A DNA stretch of 64,000 nucleotides from Liolophura sinensis (GCF_032854445.1 NC_088295.1:91319805-91383804), one strand, 5' to 3'; positions 32,170 to 46,175 are shown, counted from the stretch's first letter. The notes: generated by a model from the letters alone, not told the origin. Program-made: numbers and translations.

Positions 32170-35100
32170 CTGAAAGAAAGAACACATGATTTTCTATAAA
32201 TGTGACAAATATACGTACACCACGTAACAAGTGTTTTGCTTGGGACGATAAGATAAACTCAAATCTGATAAATATTGCGGGTCACTATCAACAATTATTC
32301 ATCCAAGTCCGTAATCAATGAGATTGTACCGCCAAGCGTTAGTTCCGTATCTAACAATAGAAGTCGACCAAAACCAATCGACCCATGAGAAATGGAGTCA
32401 CATTCTCGATTCCACGACTCGCTGCTTTGACGAAGCTTCTTGGTTTACTCCAGTGATTCAGGCACAGTTTACTCCACCCACAAACCTGAAGGCCGTCGTA
32501 AGTGGACAATTCCCGACAACATACACCGCGCTAAACACCAGTCACATACATGAAATAAGTACATGAATACAAATGGCGAAGTCCAGGAATTTAGAAATGG
32601 ACCTTAACACAAACCATTCCTCCTTACTGCTGCAAACTGATGATTTACATAACATTTTAGAGACGGAGATTGAGCTGGATTACATGTAGATACTCACAAG
32701 TGAGGTTGAGGAAACCGCAGGTAACAGAGAATCCCCGGCATCGTTTACCACAGATCGCTGCACAGCTGCCAAAGATCACAGCAAGAGCGGAGATAGCCAA
32801 GGCGAGCGAAAACAGAATCTGTACCGCCAAGAACCACACTGTAACAACAACAACAACATCGGTCAGTGCGTACGATCATACAGGCCTGCTAGGAGGGCGT
32901 GTAAATTGTTACCATTTGTTCATGTACATGAACAGTTAGAATAAAAACCTGACTGAAGTAAACCGAGAATAGACCGTATTTCACCGATTAGGTGTGACCA
33001 TTTGCCAGCTATCACACTGTCGTCGCTGCTCTGGTCTTACTCTCTATGCTCTACGGCTATCACACCGTCGTCGCTGCTCTGGTTTACTCTCTATGCTGTA
33101 TGTCTATCACACTGTCGTTGCTGCTCTGGTTTTACTCTCCATGCTGTACGTCTATCACACTGTCGTCGCTGCTCTGGTTTACTCCCTATGCTGTATGTCT
33201 ATCACTCTGTCGTCGATGCTCTGGTTTACTCTCTATGTTGTACGTCTATCACACTGTCGTCGCTGCTCTAGCTTTAATCTCTATGCTGTACGTCTATCAC
33301 ACTGTCGACTCTGCTCTGGTCTTACTATCTATGCTGTATGTCTATCACACTGTCGTCGCTGCTCTGGCCTTACTCTCTGTGCTCTACGGCTATCACACCG
33401 TCGTCGATGCACTGGTTTACTCTCTATGTTGTACGTCTATCACACTGTCGTCGCTGCTCTGGTTTTAATCTCTATGCTGTACGTCTATCACACTGTCGTC
33501 GCTGCTCTGGTCTTACTCTCTATGCTGTATGTCTATCACATTGTCGTCGTTATTCTGGTTTACTCTCTATGCTGTACGTCTGTCAGACTGTCGCCACTGC
33601 TCTGGTTTACTCTCTATGCTGTACGTCTATCACACTGTCGTCGCTGCTCTGGTTTTAATCTCTATGCTGTACGTCTATCACACTGTCGACGCTGCTCTGG
33701 TCTGACTATCTATGCTGTACGTCTATCATACTGTCGTCGCTGCTCTGGTCTTACTCTCTATGCTGTATGTCTATCACATTGTCGTCGTTATTCTGGTTTA
33801 CTCTCTATGCTGTATGTCTATCACATTGTCGTCGTTACTCTGGTTTACTCTCTATGCTGTACGTCTGTCAGACTGTCGTCACTGCTCTGGTTTACTCTCT
33901 ATGCTGTATGTCTATCACATTGTCGTCGCTGCTCTGGTTTACTCTCTCTGTAGTACATCTATCACACTGTTGTTGCTGCTCAGGTCATACTCTCTATACT
34001 GTACGTCTATCACACTGTCGTCGCTGCTCTGGTCTTACTCCCTGTGCTGTATGTCTATCACATTGTCGTCGTTACTCTGGTTTACTCTCTATGCTGTATG
34101 TCTATCACATTGTCGTCGTTACTCTGGTTTACTCTCTATGCTGTACGTCTGTCAGACTGTCGTCACTGCTCTGGTTTACTCTCTATGCTGTATGTCTATC
34201 ACATTGTCGTCGCTGCTCTGGTTTACTCTCTCTGTAGTACATCTATCACACTGTTGTTGCTGCTCAGGTCATACTCTCTATACTGTACGTCTATCACACT
34301 GTCGTCGCTGCTCTGGTCTTACTCCCTGTGCTGTACGCCTATCGCTGCTCTGGTTTACCCACATGCTTTACGTCTATCACACTGTTGTCGCTGCTCTGGT
34401 TTTACTCTCTATGCTGTACGGCTTTAATTATATTTTCTTCAAGTGACAATTTGATGAGTATGAATATGTCAATAAATTAACAGGAGACAGAGATCAATTA
34501 ACCGATTAAAACATACAATTCACCCATATCATTGACTGAAAATGAAACTTTTTTACCTTGCATACAGGCATTTTAACGTACCACTTCTGTAAAATCCCTT
34601 GAAACAACGACACAGATCAGCCCTGGCATATGACGTAGGCCTACATGTATTTGTGATTTACAGGTTTTCCTTCACCAGGTGTAATATTTAGTGTCCAGAC
34701 AAAAAATGCATACATTTGAATATGAATACATGTGTCCGCATATATTCCCTCATGCAGACAGTATACAACTCTAACATACATGTATGTTGAACTATTGATA
34801 ATTCCAGACACATATATCTCCCATTATTCTACTATAATAAAAGGACTCCTATGTTATAGTTGTTCAAGGATGAAGCCGTCGACATTTTTCCTAATGCAGA
34901 TTGTTCGGGTTCGGCAAATTGTTGAAGCCTATCTGATCCAGAGTTGTTGTAGAATATTTGTATTATATGCAGTTTTTCATACAGGTCAGAATATCACGTA
35001 CATCTCATTCCAGTCCGTGACTCACTGACACATGTCCTGTGTTAATCATATTGCACACATATTAACTACCACAGTGGCTTCGCTTAAAATAGACCATCTT

Positions 35101-38100
35101 TTAATACACACTTAAGCCTGATGAGGCGTGGTGGTAGAGGTCAATCTATATCGCAATCTTGTCTCTACGACTGGACACTGCCCACTTTGTCTTTTATCAG
35201 AAGACTTCACCTTGGAATGGAGAGTTGTGTGTTTGTTACCAGTTACCATTGTTCTGTACGCTCCTGTGCTGTTTTGATCGATTCGTGTTTAAATGACGTA
35301 CAGTATATGTACACGCATTTACAGAACAGGGAAAGGAAATTTATATTTCCTCTGCAGTGAACAATAAAAAACAGGCCAGAATACAATTAGATGTAAAACA
35401 AAAAACATATCAGTTAAATGTATACTGGCAGATATATCCTGAGTCACCTTTTTGCAGTCCTACTGTTAAGATTACACAGCCTTTCCCGATACTTATTGTC
35501 TACAAACTTTCCGTCCGCGTGCTACTTAAGTAATCTCTATGCCTTGGGGTTACTGCTGAGACAGGTATATCATGATAAGATAATAGACTGATGCAGGGAC
35601 AGGGTTCTTAAACTTGGCAATCCATGGTACCCTTGATAATAGACTGACGCAGGTACAAGGTTCTGAAACTTGGCAATCCATGGTACCCTTGATAATAGAC
35701 TGATGCAGGTACAAGGTTCTGAAACTTGGCAATCCATGGTACCCTTGATAATAGACTGATGCAGGGACAGGGTTCTGAAACTTGGCAACCCATGGTACCC
35801 TTGAAAATAGACTGATACAGGTACAGGTGTCTGAAACTTGGCAATCCGTGGTACCGTTGATAATAAACTGATGCAGGTACAGGGGTCTGAAACTTGGCAA
35901 CCCATGGTACCCTTGATAACAGGCTGATGCAGGTACAGGGGTCTGAAACTTGGCAATCCATGGTACCCTTGATAATAGAGGTACAGGGGTCTGAAACTTG
36001 GCAACCAATGGTACCGTTGATAATAAACTGATGCAGGTACAGGGGTCTGAAACTTGGCAATCCGTGGCACAGTTGATAATAGACTGATGCAGGTACAGGG
36101 GTCTGAAACTTGGCAATCCAAGTACCGTTGATATAACACTGAGAGCGCTAGTGATATTTTCGTTGAGGAAATGAAATGCAAATTACAAAGTACGTGTGAC
36201 ATCAGGGAATAAAATTACGCAAACATCATGTCTATAATATAATTGCAACACACGGCAGTGTGACACGTGGTAGGCTGTCTAGTACACTGAGAGAATCACG
36301 ACAGGCCGAGTGAAGTGCACTGGTACAAATCAAACAAATACAAAACCATATGATTAATAAACACTAAGACAGCAATGCGTCAAATTAATGAAGTTCTAAC
36401 TTCACTGTGATAAGAAAAAAGGGTCTATCTGCAAATGTCTTTTTCTACAGGTTTAAGACAAACATCGAGACAATGTAAAATATGTTGACATTGTTTAACG
36501 TACAAAGGTATGTATGCCTATAATGCAGATGTTTTTCATGGACGCTTTGTATCATACTGATGACGTGTGTGGATTGTAGGATGGACTTTATGTATCATAC
36601 TGGTGAGGTGTGTGGATTGTACGATAGACGTATGTATCATACTGATGTGTGAATTGCAGGATGGACGCTGTGTATCATACTGATACCGTGAGTGAATTGC
36701 AGGATGGACGCTGTGTATCATACTGATACCGTGAGTGGATTGAAGGATGGGCGTTATGTATCATACTGATGTGTCAATTGCAGGATGGACGCTGTGTATC
36801 AAACTGATACCGTGAGTGGATTGAAGGATGGGCGTTATGTATCATACTGATGTGTGAATTGCAGGATGGACGCTGTGTATCATACTGATAACGTGTGTGG
36901 ATTGTAGGATGGACGTATCATACTGATAACGTGTGTGGATTGTACGATAGACGATATGTATCATACTGATACCGTGTGTGGATTGTAGGATGGGCGTAAT
37001 GTATCATACTGATGTGTCAATTGCAGGATGGACGCTGTGTATCATACTGATGACGTGTGTGGATTGTAGGATGGACGTATCAGACTGATAACGTGTGTGG
37101 ATTGTACGATAGACGATATGTATCATACTGATACCGTGTGTGGATTGTAGGATGGGCGTAATGTATCATACTGATGTGTCAATTGCAGGATGGACGCTGT
37201 GTATCATACTGATGACGTGTGTGGATTGTAGGATGGACGTTATGTATCATACTGATGTGTGAATTGCAGAATGGACGCTGTGTATCATACTGATAACGTG
37301 TGTGGATTGAAGGATGGGCGTTATGTATCATACTGATACCGTGTGTGGATTGTAGGATGGGCGTTATGTGTCATATTGATACCGTGTGTGGATTGTAGGA
37401 TGGGCGTTATGTATCATACTGATACCGTGTGTGGATTGTAGGATGGGCGTTATGTGTCATACTGATAACGTGTGTGGATTGAAGGATGGGCGTTATGTAT
37501 CATACTGATACCGTGTGTGGATTGAAGGATGGGCGTTATGTATCATACAGATACCGTGTGTGGATTGAAGGATGGGCGTTATGTGTCATACTGATACCGT
37601 GTGTGGATTGAAGGATGGGCGTTATGTATCATACTGATACCGTGTGTGGATTGAAGGATGGGCGTTATGTGTCACACTGGTGATGTGTGTGGATTGTAGG
37701 ATGGGCGTTATGTGTCATACTGATAACGTGTGTGGATTGTAGGATGGGCGTTATGTATCATACAGATACCGTGTGTGGATTGTAGGAAGTATCATACTGA
37801 TAACGTGTGTGGATTGTAGGATGGACCTTATGTATCATACTGGTGATGTGTGTGGATTTTAGAATGGACATTATGTATCATACTGATGTGTGAATTGCAG
37901 GATGGACGCTGTGTATCATACTGATACCGTGTGTGGATTGTAGGATGGGCGTTATGTATCATACTGGTGATGTGTGTGGATTTTAGAATGGACATTATGT
38001 ATCATACTGATGTGTGAATTGCAGGATGGACGCTGTGTATCATACTGATACCGTGTGTGGATTGTAGGATGGGCGTTATGTATCATACTGATACCGTGTG

Positions 38101-41100
38101 TGGATTGTAGGGTGGGCGTTATGTATCATACTGATACCGTGTGTGAATTGCAGGATGGGCGTTATGTATCATACTGATACCGTGTGTGGATTGAAGGATG
38201 GGCGTTATGTATCATACTGATACCGTGTGTGGATTGTAGGATGGGCGTTATGTGTCATACTGATACCCTGTGTGGATTGTAGGATGGGCGTTATGTATCA
38301 TACAGATACCGTGTGTGGATTGTAGGATGTATCATACTGATACCGTGTGTGGATTGTAGGATGGACGTTATGTATCATACAGATACCGTGTGTGGATTGT
38401 AGGATGTATCATACTGATAACGTGTGTGGATTGTAGGATGGGCGAAATGTATCATACTGATAACGTGTGTGGATTGTAGGATGGACCTTATGTATCATAC
38501 TGGTGATGTGTGTGGATTTTAGAATGGACATTATGTATCATACTGATGTGTGAATTGCAGGATGGACGCTGTGTATCATACTGATACCGTGTGTGGATTG
38601 TAGGATGGGCGTTATGTATCATACTGGTGATGTGTGTGGATTTTAGAATGGACATTATGTATCATACTGATGTGTGAATTGTAGGATGGGCGTTATGTAT
38701 CATACTGATACCGTGTGTGGATTGTAGGATGGGCGTTATGTATCATAGTGATATCGTGTGTGGATTGTAGGATGGGCGTTATGTATCATACTGATAACGT
38801 GTGTGGATTGTAGGATGGGCGTTATGTGTCATACTGATAACGTGTGTGGATTGAAGGATGGGCGTTATGTATCATACAGATACCGTGTGTGGATTGTAGG
38901 ATGGGCGTTATGTGTCATACTGATAACGTGTGTGGATTGTAGGGTGGGCGTTATGTATCATACAGATACCGTGTGTGGATTGTAGGATGGGCGTTATGTG
39001 TCATACTGATAACGTGTGTGGATTGTAGGGTGGGCGTTATGTATCATACAGATACCGTGTGTGGATTGTAGGATGGGCGTTATGTGTCATACTGATAACG
39101 TTTGTGGATTGTAGGATGGGCGTTATGTGTCATACTGATAACGTGTGTGGATTGTAGGGTGGGCGTTATGTATCATACAGATACCGTGTGTGGATTGTAG
39201 GATGGGCGTTATGTATCATAGTGATATCGTGTGTGGATTGTAGGGTGGGCGTTATGTGTCATACTGATACCGTGTGTGGATTGTAGGATGGGCGCTATGT
39301 ATCATAGTGATACCGTGTGTGGATTGTAGGATGGGCGCTATGTATCATAGTGATATCGTGTGTGGATTGTAGGATGGGCGTTATGTATCATACTGATACC
39401 GTGTGTGGATTGAAGGATGGGCGCTATGTATCATAGTGATATCGTGTGTGGATTGTAGGATGGGCGTAATGTATCATACTGGTGATGTGTGTGGATTTTA
39501 GAATGGACATTATGTATCATACTGATGTGTGAATTGCAGGATGGACGCTGTGTATCATACTGATACCGTTTTGTAGGATGGGCGTAATGTATCATAGTGA
39601 TATCGTGTGTGGATTGTAGGATGGGCGTTATGTATCATACTGATGTGTCAATTGTAGGGTGGGCGTTGTGTATCATACTGATACCGTGTGTGGATTGTAG
39701 GATGGGCGTTATGTATCATACTGGTGATGTGTGTGGATTTTAGAATGGACATTATGTATCATACTGATGTGTGAATTGCAGGATGGGCGTTATGTATCAT
39801 AGTGATATCGTGTGTGGATTGTAGGGTGGGCGTTATGTATCATACTGATACCGTGTGTGGATTGTAGGATGGGCGTTATGTATCATAGTGATATCGTGTG
39901 TGGATTGTAGGGTGGGCGTTATGTATCATACTGATACCGTGTGTGGATTGTAGGATGGGCGCTATGTATCATAGTGATACCGTGTGTGGATTGTAGGATG
40001 GGCGTTATGTATCATAGTGATATCTTGTGTGGATTGTAGGATGGGCGTTATGTGTCATACTGATAACGTGTGTGGATTGTAGGATGGGCGTTATGTATCA
40101 TACAGATACCGTGTGTGGATTGTAGGATGGGCCTTATGTATCATACTGATACCGTGTGTGGATTGTAGGATGGACCTTATGTATCATACTGGTGATGTGT
40201 GTGGATTTTAGAATGGACATTATGTATCATACTGATGTGTGAATTGCAGGATGGGCGTTATGTATCATACTGATGTGTGAATTGCAGGATGGGCGTTATG
40301 TATCATAGTGATACCGTGTGTGGATTGTAAGATGGGCGTTATGTATCATACTGATACCGTGTGTGGAATGTAGGATGGGTATTATTTATCATACTGGTGA
40401 TGTGTGTGGATTGTAGGATGGGCGTTATGTATCATATTGATACCGTGTGTGGATTGTAGGATGTATCATACTAGTGATGCTTGTGGATTGTAGGATGGAC
40501 GCTGTGTATCATACTGATAACGTGTGTGGAGTGTAGGATGGACCATATGTATCATACTTATAAGGCGTGTGGATAGCAGGATGGACGCTGTGTGTCATAA
40601 TGACACAAGTGTGTGGATTGTAGGATGGGCGTTATGTATCATAGTGATCATTTATGTGGATTGTTGGATATCCGTTATGGATCAGAATGATGTATGTCGT
40701 CTTTTATATGCCTTTTTGTTCAATTATGAAAATAATGTTGTAAACTGTGTTCATGTAAAAATTGAACAAGAAAAGCACTTTACACCAAGGTAACGCGGAA
40801 CTGCGTGCAGAAAGTAGCCTACAGAGTAGCCTATAGCTTTTCCTTTTTTGAACAATGATAAAGCTAAAGCTATTGTCAGCTTTATAGGCGAGACTTTCAG
40901 GCTATTAAGCACAAGTTCTGGCCATGCAGGTGCAAAATCTAACCGGTATGTGGTGAGAATGTGGACTGAGATGACAATTCTATAGAGAGGACAAAGTAGA
41001 CAAGTGCCTCATAATCTGATATCGTGACATACACACATTTTGCTATGTTCCCACATACCAGATACACGAGGTTGTATACCTGTAGACGTACATCAGATAG

Positions 41101-42417
41101 CTGGGAGATTAATACTGACCAATGTTAACAATAAACACTCCTCTTTTCTGTTTCCTTGTGTGTCTCTCTTTTCCTTCAGACTTTGATCAGTCAGTACTGA
41201 GAAATTTATAACATCACAGATGTGAGTAAATGTGAAAGTAAAGTTCCTAATTATGTTTGCTAGAGAATTAGCGAGCAGGATTTTTCTAACATGGGATTTC
41301 AGAGGTTACCTGAGAACACACCTTCTCACTCATTCATGGTAATTTATTAAAATTTTATTCTGGAGGAAGTCATCTAATATGCTGTTGAAGCATTCGATTG
41401 GTTATAAAATATCTGAAATACAGTAAAAAAAATCCACCTAATGTCAATGTCATACATGAATACGTTTATAATTCAGAATTCGATGCGCATTTAATTGTCC
41501 CACAATTAATGAATATCCCTGGGCTGAGCCTCATGCGTGCTGTGCCTGCAGGTGTCGTATGTGTTATCTTCCCTGACACAACAGCCGACAGGCGTGGCCT
41601 TTGCCTGGCGATTGTCCACACCACTGACACCCAGATCACATATTGCCAAGTCTGGCCTTGGGCTCGTATGCGCGTTAAGTGAACAGGAAAGGCAATTACT
41701 AACAGTCCATGTAAATATGGTTAAGTGAGTCACATGAAAACGTAATGTTTATACTAACATGCACGTTAAGCTGAAATGTCCGGATTCTAAGTTGTCTGAC
41801 AACACTTCTTCTTACTTGTTCAAATGGGTTATCCCCTCTTTGGCCAACACAGTAGACCTCAGACATCGCGTCAACTCCCTTAGTGTGCCATAGAGCAGTG
41901 ATATCGGTTTTAATCAACTCGAGATAAATGACTTGACTGGCCATACTAATCTGGGTTTGTTACCTTACACTACGGGTTAAATTTATTGTGTGAAAATAGT
42001 ACATATTTTGATATATTTTGTTTACATTATTGAAATCTCTGACGAACTTGAAAATTGGCAAATCTGACATGAATACGACAATGATACAATCGTACCTTTC
42101 CTGCAACCTTTGGGGTAGGTATGATAAAGCACCTAATATGAACATAGCTACCGGGTTCTATAAGAGAAAGAAAAATACTCACCTGGCTCATCCTTCTGGA
42201 TTCGGAAGTTATCGGCAAAAAGCCATTCGCAGTTTCCATAGCGGAAATCTGAGCTTGGTCGTTGACAGCGCAACCATAGTCCCTTTGTATAAAATGAGTC
42301 TCTTGAAATGAGAATTCGTTGATCCAGCAACCACTCTGGACATGAGAAGGCAACAGCAACGGCAAGGAATGTGAGGAGCAGGAAGAAGAAGGCGATGCAG
42401 TGCAGGGCGCTAGCCAT
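31979..42417 (-). CDS. Claudin/PMP22-superfamily four-helix membrane protein, complete, 3 exons, 188 aa
   Basis: Minus-strand gene: exons 42417-42183, 32838-32698 and 32169-31979, joined in phase 1 at both junctions (567 coding bases including the stop). Helix 1 spans roughly residues 5-24. The first extracellular loop has W29, then the superfamily signature GLWLRC at 46-51 with a second cysteine at 63 (the W-GLW-C-C pattern). Helix 2 starts at about residue 80 (WFLAVQILFSLALAISALAV). Helix 3 crosses the exon 2/3 join, the second loop includes AETYVKLQARPSGDG, and helix 4 is WVAVGSTGTCLISTILYYFL. It ends HTGY, similar to the PDZ-binding tails of claudins but without the final valine. Members organise junctions or membrane domains; whether this one is a true claudin is not decided. 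The 9.3-kb first intron is mostly minisatellite. Confidence 0.88.
32698..32838 (-). CDS. Claudin-like gene exon 2
   Basis: Acceptor GTTGTTACAG, donor CACTT/GTGAGT; phase 1 to 1. Encodes VWFLAVQILFSLALAISALA, a cysteine-rich turn (CAAICGKRC) and the start of helix 3. The distance from C63 to this helix matches claudins. Confidence 0.87.
32905..32998. repeat. Interspersed repeat fragment
   Basis: Contains acatgaacagttagaataaa, cctgactgaagtaaac and cgtatttcaccgattaggtg, matching fragments near 11220, 46195 and 53280. Lies in the claudin-like gene's first intron. Confidence 0.6.
32999..34435. repeat. Minisatellite, about 46-bp unit
   Basis: About 31 units of tatgctgtacgtctatcaca and ctgtcgtcgctgctctggtt in claudin-like intron 1. 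The block at about 33765-33985 is repeated at 34045-34285, a higher-order duplication. Several overlapping plus-strand open frames are repeat by-products. Confidence 0.95.
34436..35574. other. Intron sequence, nothing recognised
   Basis: Unique sequence in claudin-like intron 1. No exon or transposon motif seen on either strand. Confidence 0.55.
35575..36130. repeat. Minisatellite, 56-bp unit, about 10 copies
   Basis: Units gatgcaggtacaggggtctg and aaacttggcaatccatggta plus cccttgataatagact. Copies are highly alike, and one copy has lost about 11 bases near 35980. Confidence 0.95.
36535..40690. repeat. Minisatellite, about 43-bp unit, roughly 100 copies
   Basis: The longest array of a single short unit here: gtgtggattgtaggatgggc and gttatgtatcatactgatac plus cgt. 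Subtypes (tgatgtgtgaattgcag; tttagaatggacat) recur in clusters, for example near 37850, 37975, 38515, 38640, 39485 and 39735, showing copying of multi-unit blocks. It occupies 40% of claudin-like intron 1. Confidence 0.96.
40691..42182. other. Intron sequence, nothing firmly recognised
   Basis: Unique sequence between the 43-bp array and claudin-like exon 1. A minus-strand open segment at about 41730-41944 with a good donor (GAACAA/GTAAGA) was tested as an extra exon and does not fit the gene's phase. Confidence 0.5.
42183..42417 (-). CDS. Claudin-like gene exon 1
   Basis: ATG at 42417-42415 and donor CCAG/GTGAGT; 78 codons plus one base. Encodes helix 1 and the signature-bearing first loop (W29, GLW at 46-48, C51, C63). 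An acceptor-like TTTTTTGCAG ends at 42577 upstream on the same strand, suggesting the 5' untranslated part of this exon starts at 42576 and a further noncoding exon exists. Confidence 0.88.
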
Positions 42418-42719
42418 GGTCGGACTGGACTCTCAGTGGGGATCGCGGGGGGTATTGGCGGTGTCTCAGCACCAAGTCTTGTCACAGGGTACTTCCGAGA
42501 AGGAACCACTTCTGTGTGGCGTCCACTGTTACCTGGCGGTAGATGTTTCGCTGGTAGAGAAGGACCTAGATTTCACCTGCAAAAAACACCGACACTGTAT
42601 TATTACCTGCACATTGTGATACGGACACTAGACAGTTCAGGTCAGACTCTAATGTAAGGACTGACATGATGCAACATGTGTACGAGTTAAAACAGCATCC
42701 ATGATAGGAATTGAGGAAG

Positions 42720-42790
42720 GGTGAGTCAGTGAGTGTTTGGGGTTTAACGTCGTACTCAACAATTTTTTCAGTCACATGACGACGAGGAAT
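42720..42790. repeat. Fragment of a second SINE-like family
   Basis: Contains gtttggggtttaacgtcgta and ctcaacaattttttcagtca then catgacgacga. I recall this string as part of a repeat very common in bivalve DNA; that is memory, not a search. Confidence 0.5.
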
Positions 42791-42799
42791 ATACGGAAG

Positions 42800-44570
42800 A
42801 CACGAGGGAACTGTTCGCTGAATGCATAGCACAGCGACGTCATAAGCCTGACTGATCGACACAGCGGAGATTTTGACCTTTATTTGTTTGGTGTTCCAAT
42901 TTGTGTTCAAGAGAAGACACCACGCCGTTGTGACCATTGTGGTAAATGGTCGATAGAGGACTGCTACGGCTCCACAGTTGGTGTAGCACTCATATACATG
43001 CCATAATGGATGTGTAGAGCTGTACACGATCGTTTTTAGAGATTAACTGGCAAAACTGATGATGTAAGACGCAGCCAAAGATACCAACAAGAAATAGCCT
43101 TGGATACGAGATTAACATTGTTGGCTAGGAAGAGAACAGGTTGATCTTCAACCACGTCTCTGTCATGTGAAATAAATTGGCCTATTATAGCTAACGTGTT
43201 CAACTAACAGAGTACTTGTCACAAAAGCCGAAGTTTAAAACAATTTTAAAAACTCGTCAGTTTAGACACAAGTAATAAATGAAGACAGCCACCGACGTCC
43301 TTATAGCACTGGAGCTTAAACACCCATGGGCGACACGTTGCAAATTATTTATGATGACGTGCGGTGAAGAATAAATGAAGTTACAGGCGGTAGTATGTGT
43401 AATTCTATGTCTAGCTCCAATCATATGCCAAAAGTAATAATTTGTTACATACAGGTTATGGTCCGGAAAATGCAAACTAGAAGAATTCGTCACGGGTCTC
43501 ATGAAGTGTGTCACGGTTTTTATGAAGTGTGTCACGGTTTTTATGAAGTGTGTCACGGCAGTGAAATAGTTTTGTTTGGACTATTTATTTACTCCAACAG
43601 TGATCTTTATGGCCTTAATCAATGAGCAACTCGTGGTGATCTTGGAGCTAAACAGGATATATAGAGGCAAAAAAAGGGAAAATAGGGGCAAAAGATGGAA
43701 AGACAATGTTAGATATAGCAAGGAAAAGTGAGTTAAACTACGGCAATGACAAAATGTGATAATTAATATCTGATTACAGATAACAGAACAAACATGGACA
43801 CGTGGTATCTACATGTACCAGCCTGGACGGCGTTCTGTTGTCATGTGGAGGTATTTAGTAATATATACATGTATCCACCAAAGGAGAAAGGAGTGAGCAG
43901 CTGAAATGGTTTAAACATTACAAAACATCGCCCTGTTTTTAGGTCAGACTGTGACAAAATCAGATGGGCCTTTGGTGTAGTGAAAGTGTTCCACAGTTCA
44001 CTTAATCGGCGTAGTACTGGATCACGCTGTCCATAAATTGCCTGTCCCAACCCGTTTGTCACTCACGTCGTACAAGTTGGCTATCTGATAAGAGAACATC
44101 AAATCTAAGACCACAGGAAATGGCTTATATGCACATCTGTAGCACCATGCTTGACTGCTTACACGCATGACTTTCTATAATACATGTGCTTACAGACGGC
44201 AAAAATAACACAGAAATATGACATCCTAGCAATATGCACCCAACGAGAGTGTGATGTGGCTACCCAGAAGTATTTGTGCTACATGACCTTATTCTCTTAT
44301 GTTTTCCTATGATTTCATTTGCTTACCTGAAAATCACAAGTTGTGAACTTCACAGCCACTCTTCTTAGGTATTTTCTTATAACCGTAGATTGAAATAAAA
44401 ACAGATCAGTTTCACGTTCTCTCAACGGATGTCTAAAGGGTATATTCAATTATTTATGACAGCTACTTTTGTTATCGGTCTTATTTTAATGAGATCTGCA
44501 AAATTTGGATGCGCCGCCGGGTTGTGTACAGCCCCGTAAAAATGTTCTTGTCAACAACTTTTACCTGCTT
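42800..44570. other. Intergenic sequence, nothing recognised apart from a small repeat
   Basis: Unique sequence upstream of the claudin-like gene. Includes a three-copy 21-bp repeat at 43485-43560 (tcacggtttttatgaagtgt). Any promoter of the minus-strand gene would lie here, but no TATA-like element can be assigned. Confidence 0.5.
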
Positions 44571-44577
44571 ACACACT

Positions 44578-44595
44578 TATATGTATATATATATA

Positions 44596-44659
<64 letters not shown>
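44578..44659. repeat. (TA)n microsatellite
   Basis: About 80 bases of nearly pure alternating TA with one phase break near 44600. Confidence 0.97.
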
Positions 44660-45364
44660 CCCGCTCAGATCCCGCTACTCCCGCACACCCTGACATTTAC
44701 CACTACGCAGGTAACATTCAGCTCTCTGATTACCCCAATGTTCCACACTTGCAGTGGAATCTTGTCCATCTGGTTATTTACCTGGGATCGGTTAAGAGAC
44801 AATGGGGTACACACTGAGAACTTCAGAAACAGCAGATGGCCATGTGTCGATGCGATTTCTGTCGGCTCTTGCTTCGTACAGCAGGTGTACTCTAACACAT
44901 CTGCTGAATACAGATTTCACTTACTTCTAACCCTAAGTGGACCGAGAAGCCGCCGTTGACACTGCTAGAATATGTTAGCATTCCTTACTGCAAGCTGCCA
45001 TTTCTGTTTGACATTCAACACACACGCTTATGAATTAAAGCTCTGATGTACTGACCATTTACAGCGGGTGGTAATAGATTACTGCACTGGGTTACACGCA
45101 TGACCATTTAATTAGCACCCTAATTGAAAATCTAAACCTTGACATGAACAAATGTTCCATTTATTTGTCACAGTCATTTCTAGGCCAGACCAGCAATCTG
45201 ATCTATCTTTTCTTCTCTATAATACACACCAGATCGCACACTGGACCAACAGCTAGTGTGTATAATACGCATAACACAGGTAGACTCAACACATTCAGGG
45301 GCCTCTGTACATGCATTACCATGTTAACAAACTTCATTCTTATAACTTGATTTGATTTGGCCAC

Positions 45365-45840
45365 ATCTCTACTCCAATATGCAGGCGAAATATGACAGAA
45401 CCAATGCCCCAAGGTCATACAAACCAACCAGACGCCATACGACAGAGCCAATGCCCTGTAATCTTACAAACCAACCAGACGCCATATGACAGAACCAATG
45501 CCCTGAGGTCATACGAAACAACTCGTCACATCATATAACAGAACCAATGCCATGATGTCATACAAACCAACTCGCCATATGACAGAACCAATGCCCTGAG
45601 GTCATACGAACAACTCGTCACATCAAATGACAGAAACAATGCCCTGAGGTCATACAAGCCAAGTCGTCACATCATTATACAAACCAACTCGCCACATCAT
45701 TATATAAACCAACTCGTCACATCATCATACAAACCAACTCGCCACATCATTATACTCGCCACATCAGTATACAAACCAAGTCGCCACATCAGTATACAAA
45801 CCAACTGGCCACATCATTGTACAAACCAACTCGCTACATA
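45365..45840. repeat. Minisatellite, about 46-bp unit passing into a 28-bp unit
   Basis: First part: catatgacagaaccaatgcc then ctgaggtcatacaaaccaac. From 45665 a shorter unit, catcattatacaaaccaact plus cgccacat, takes over. The short unit is a subsegment of the long one. Confidence 0.92.
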
Positions 45841-46074
45841 ATTTTTTCTTGATCACCACTATTTATATACATCTATCCAAGTATATAAATATATTGACCA
45901 GAACACAAGGACGCAGTACATGTTTTTATAACCTAGTAGTCGCATATACTATCGTGTTGTCTATTCATGTTACTGGCTGCTAAATATGATGACAACACGC
46001 CATTTTGGGTAATTCTAGACCAGTGAAGTCTAATAAAATGTACCTAACATCACCGCATTGATTACCAAATGTTG

Positions 46075-46175
46075 CTTTTATAAGCCATCGCGCTAGACTG
46101 GAGGTGCATGCGTTGCCATCGCGCTAGATTGGGGGTGCATGCGTTGCCATCGCGCTAGACTAGAGGTGCATACGT
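46075..46175. repeat. Three-copy 33-bp tandem repeat
   Basis: Three copies of gccatcgcgctagactggag then gtgcatgcgtt, adjoining fragments of the interspersed repeat seen near 11.1 and 53.2 kb. Confidence 0.88.

Noticed and set aside
32994-34446. Overlapping plus-strand frames up to 319 codons as a membrane protein gene
   Set aside because: They are translations of a 46-bp minisatellite in an intron of the opposite-strand gene; the hydrophobic look comes from the repeat.
36535-40690. Centromeric or telomeric satellite
   Set aside because: The 43-bp unit is confined to one intron and does not resemble telomere repeats; flanks are ordinary gene sequence.
41699-41944. Extra exon of the claudin-like gene
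   Set aside because: The donor is good but no acceptor gives the phase 1 to phase 1 frame needed; exons 1 and 2 join directly in frame with correct loop length.
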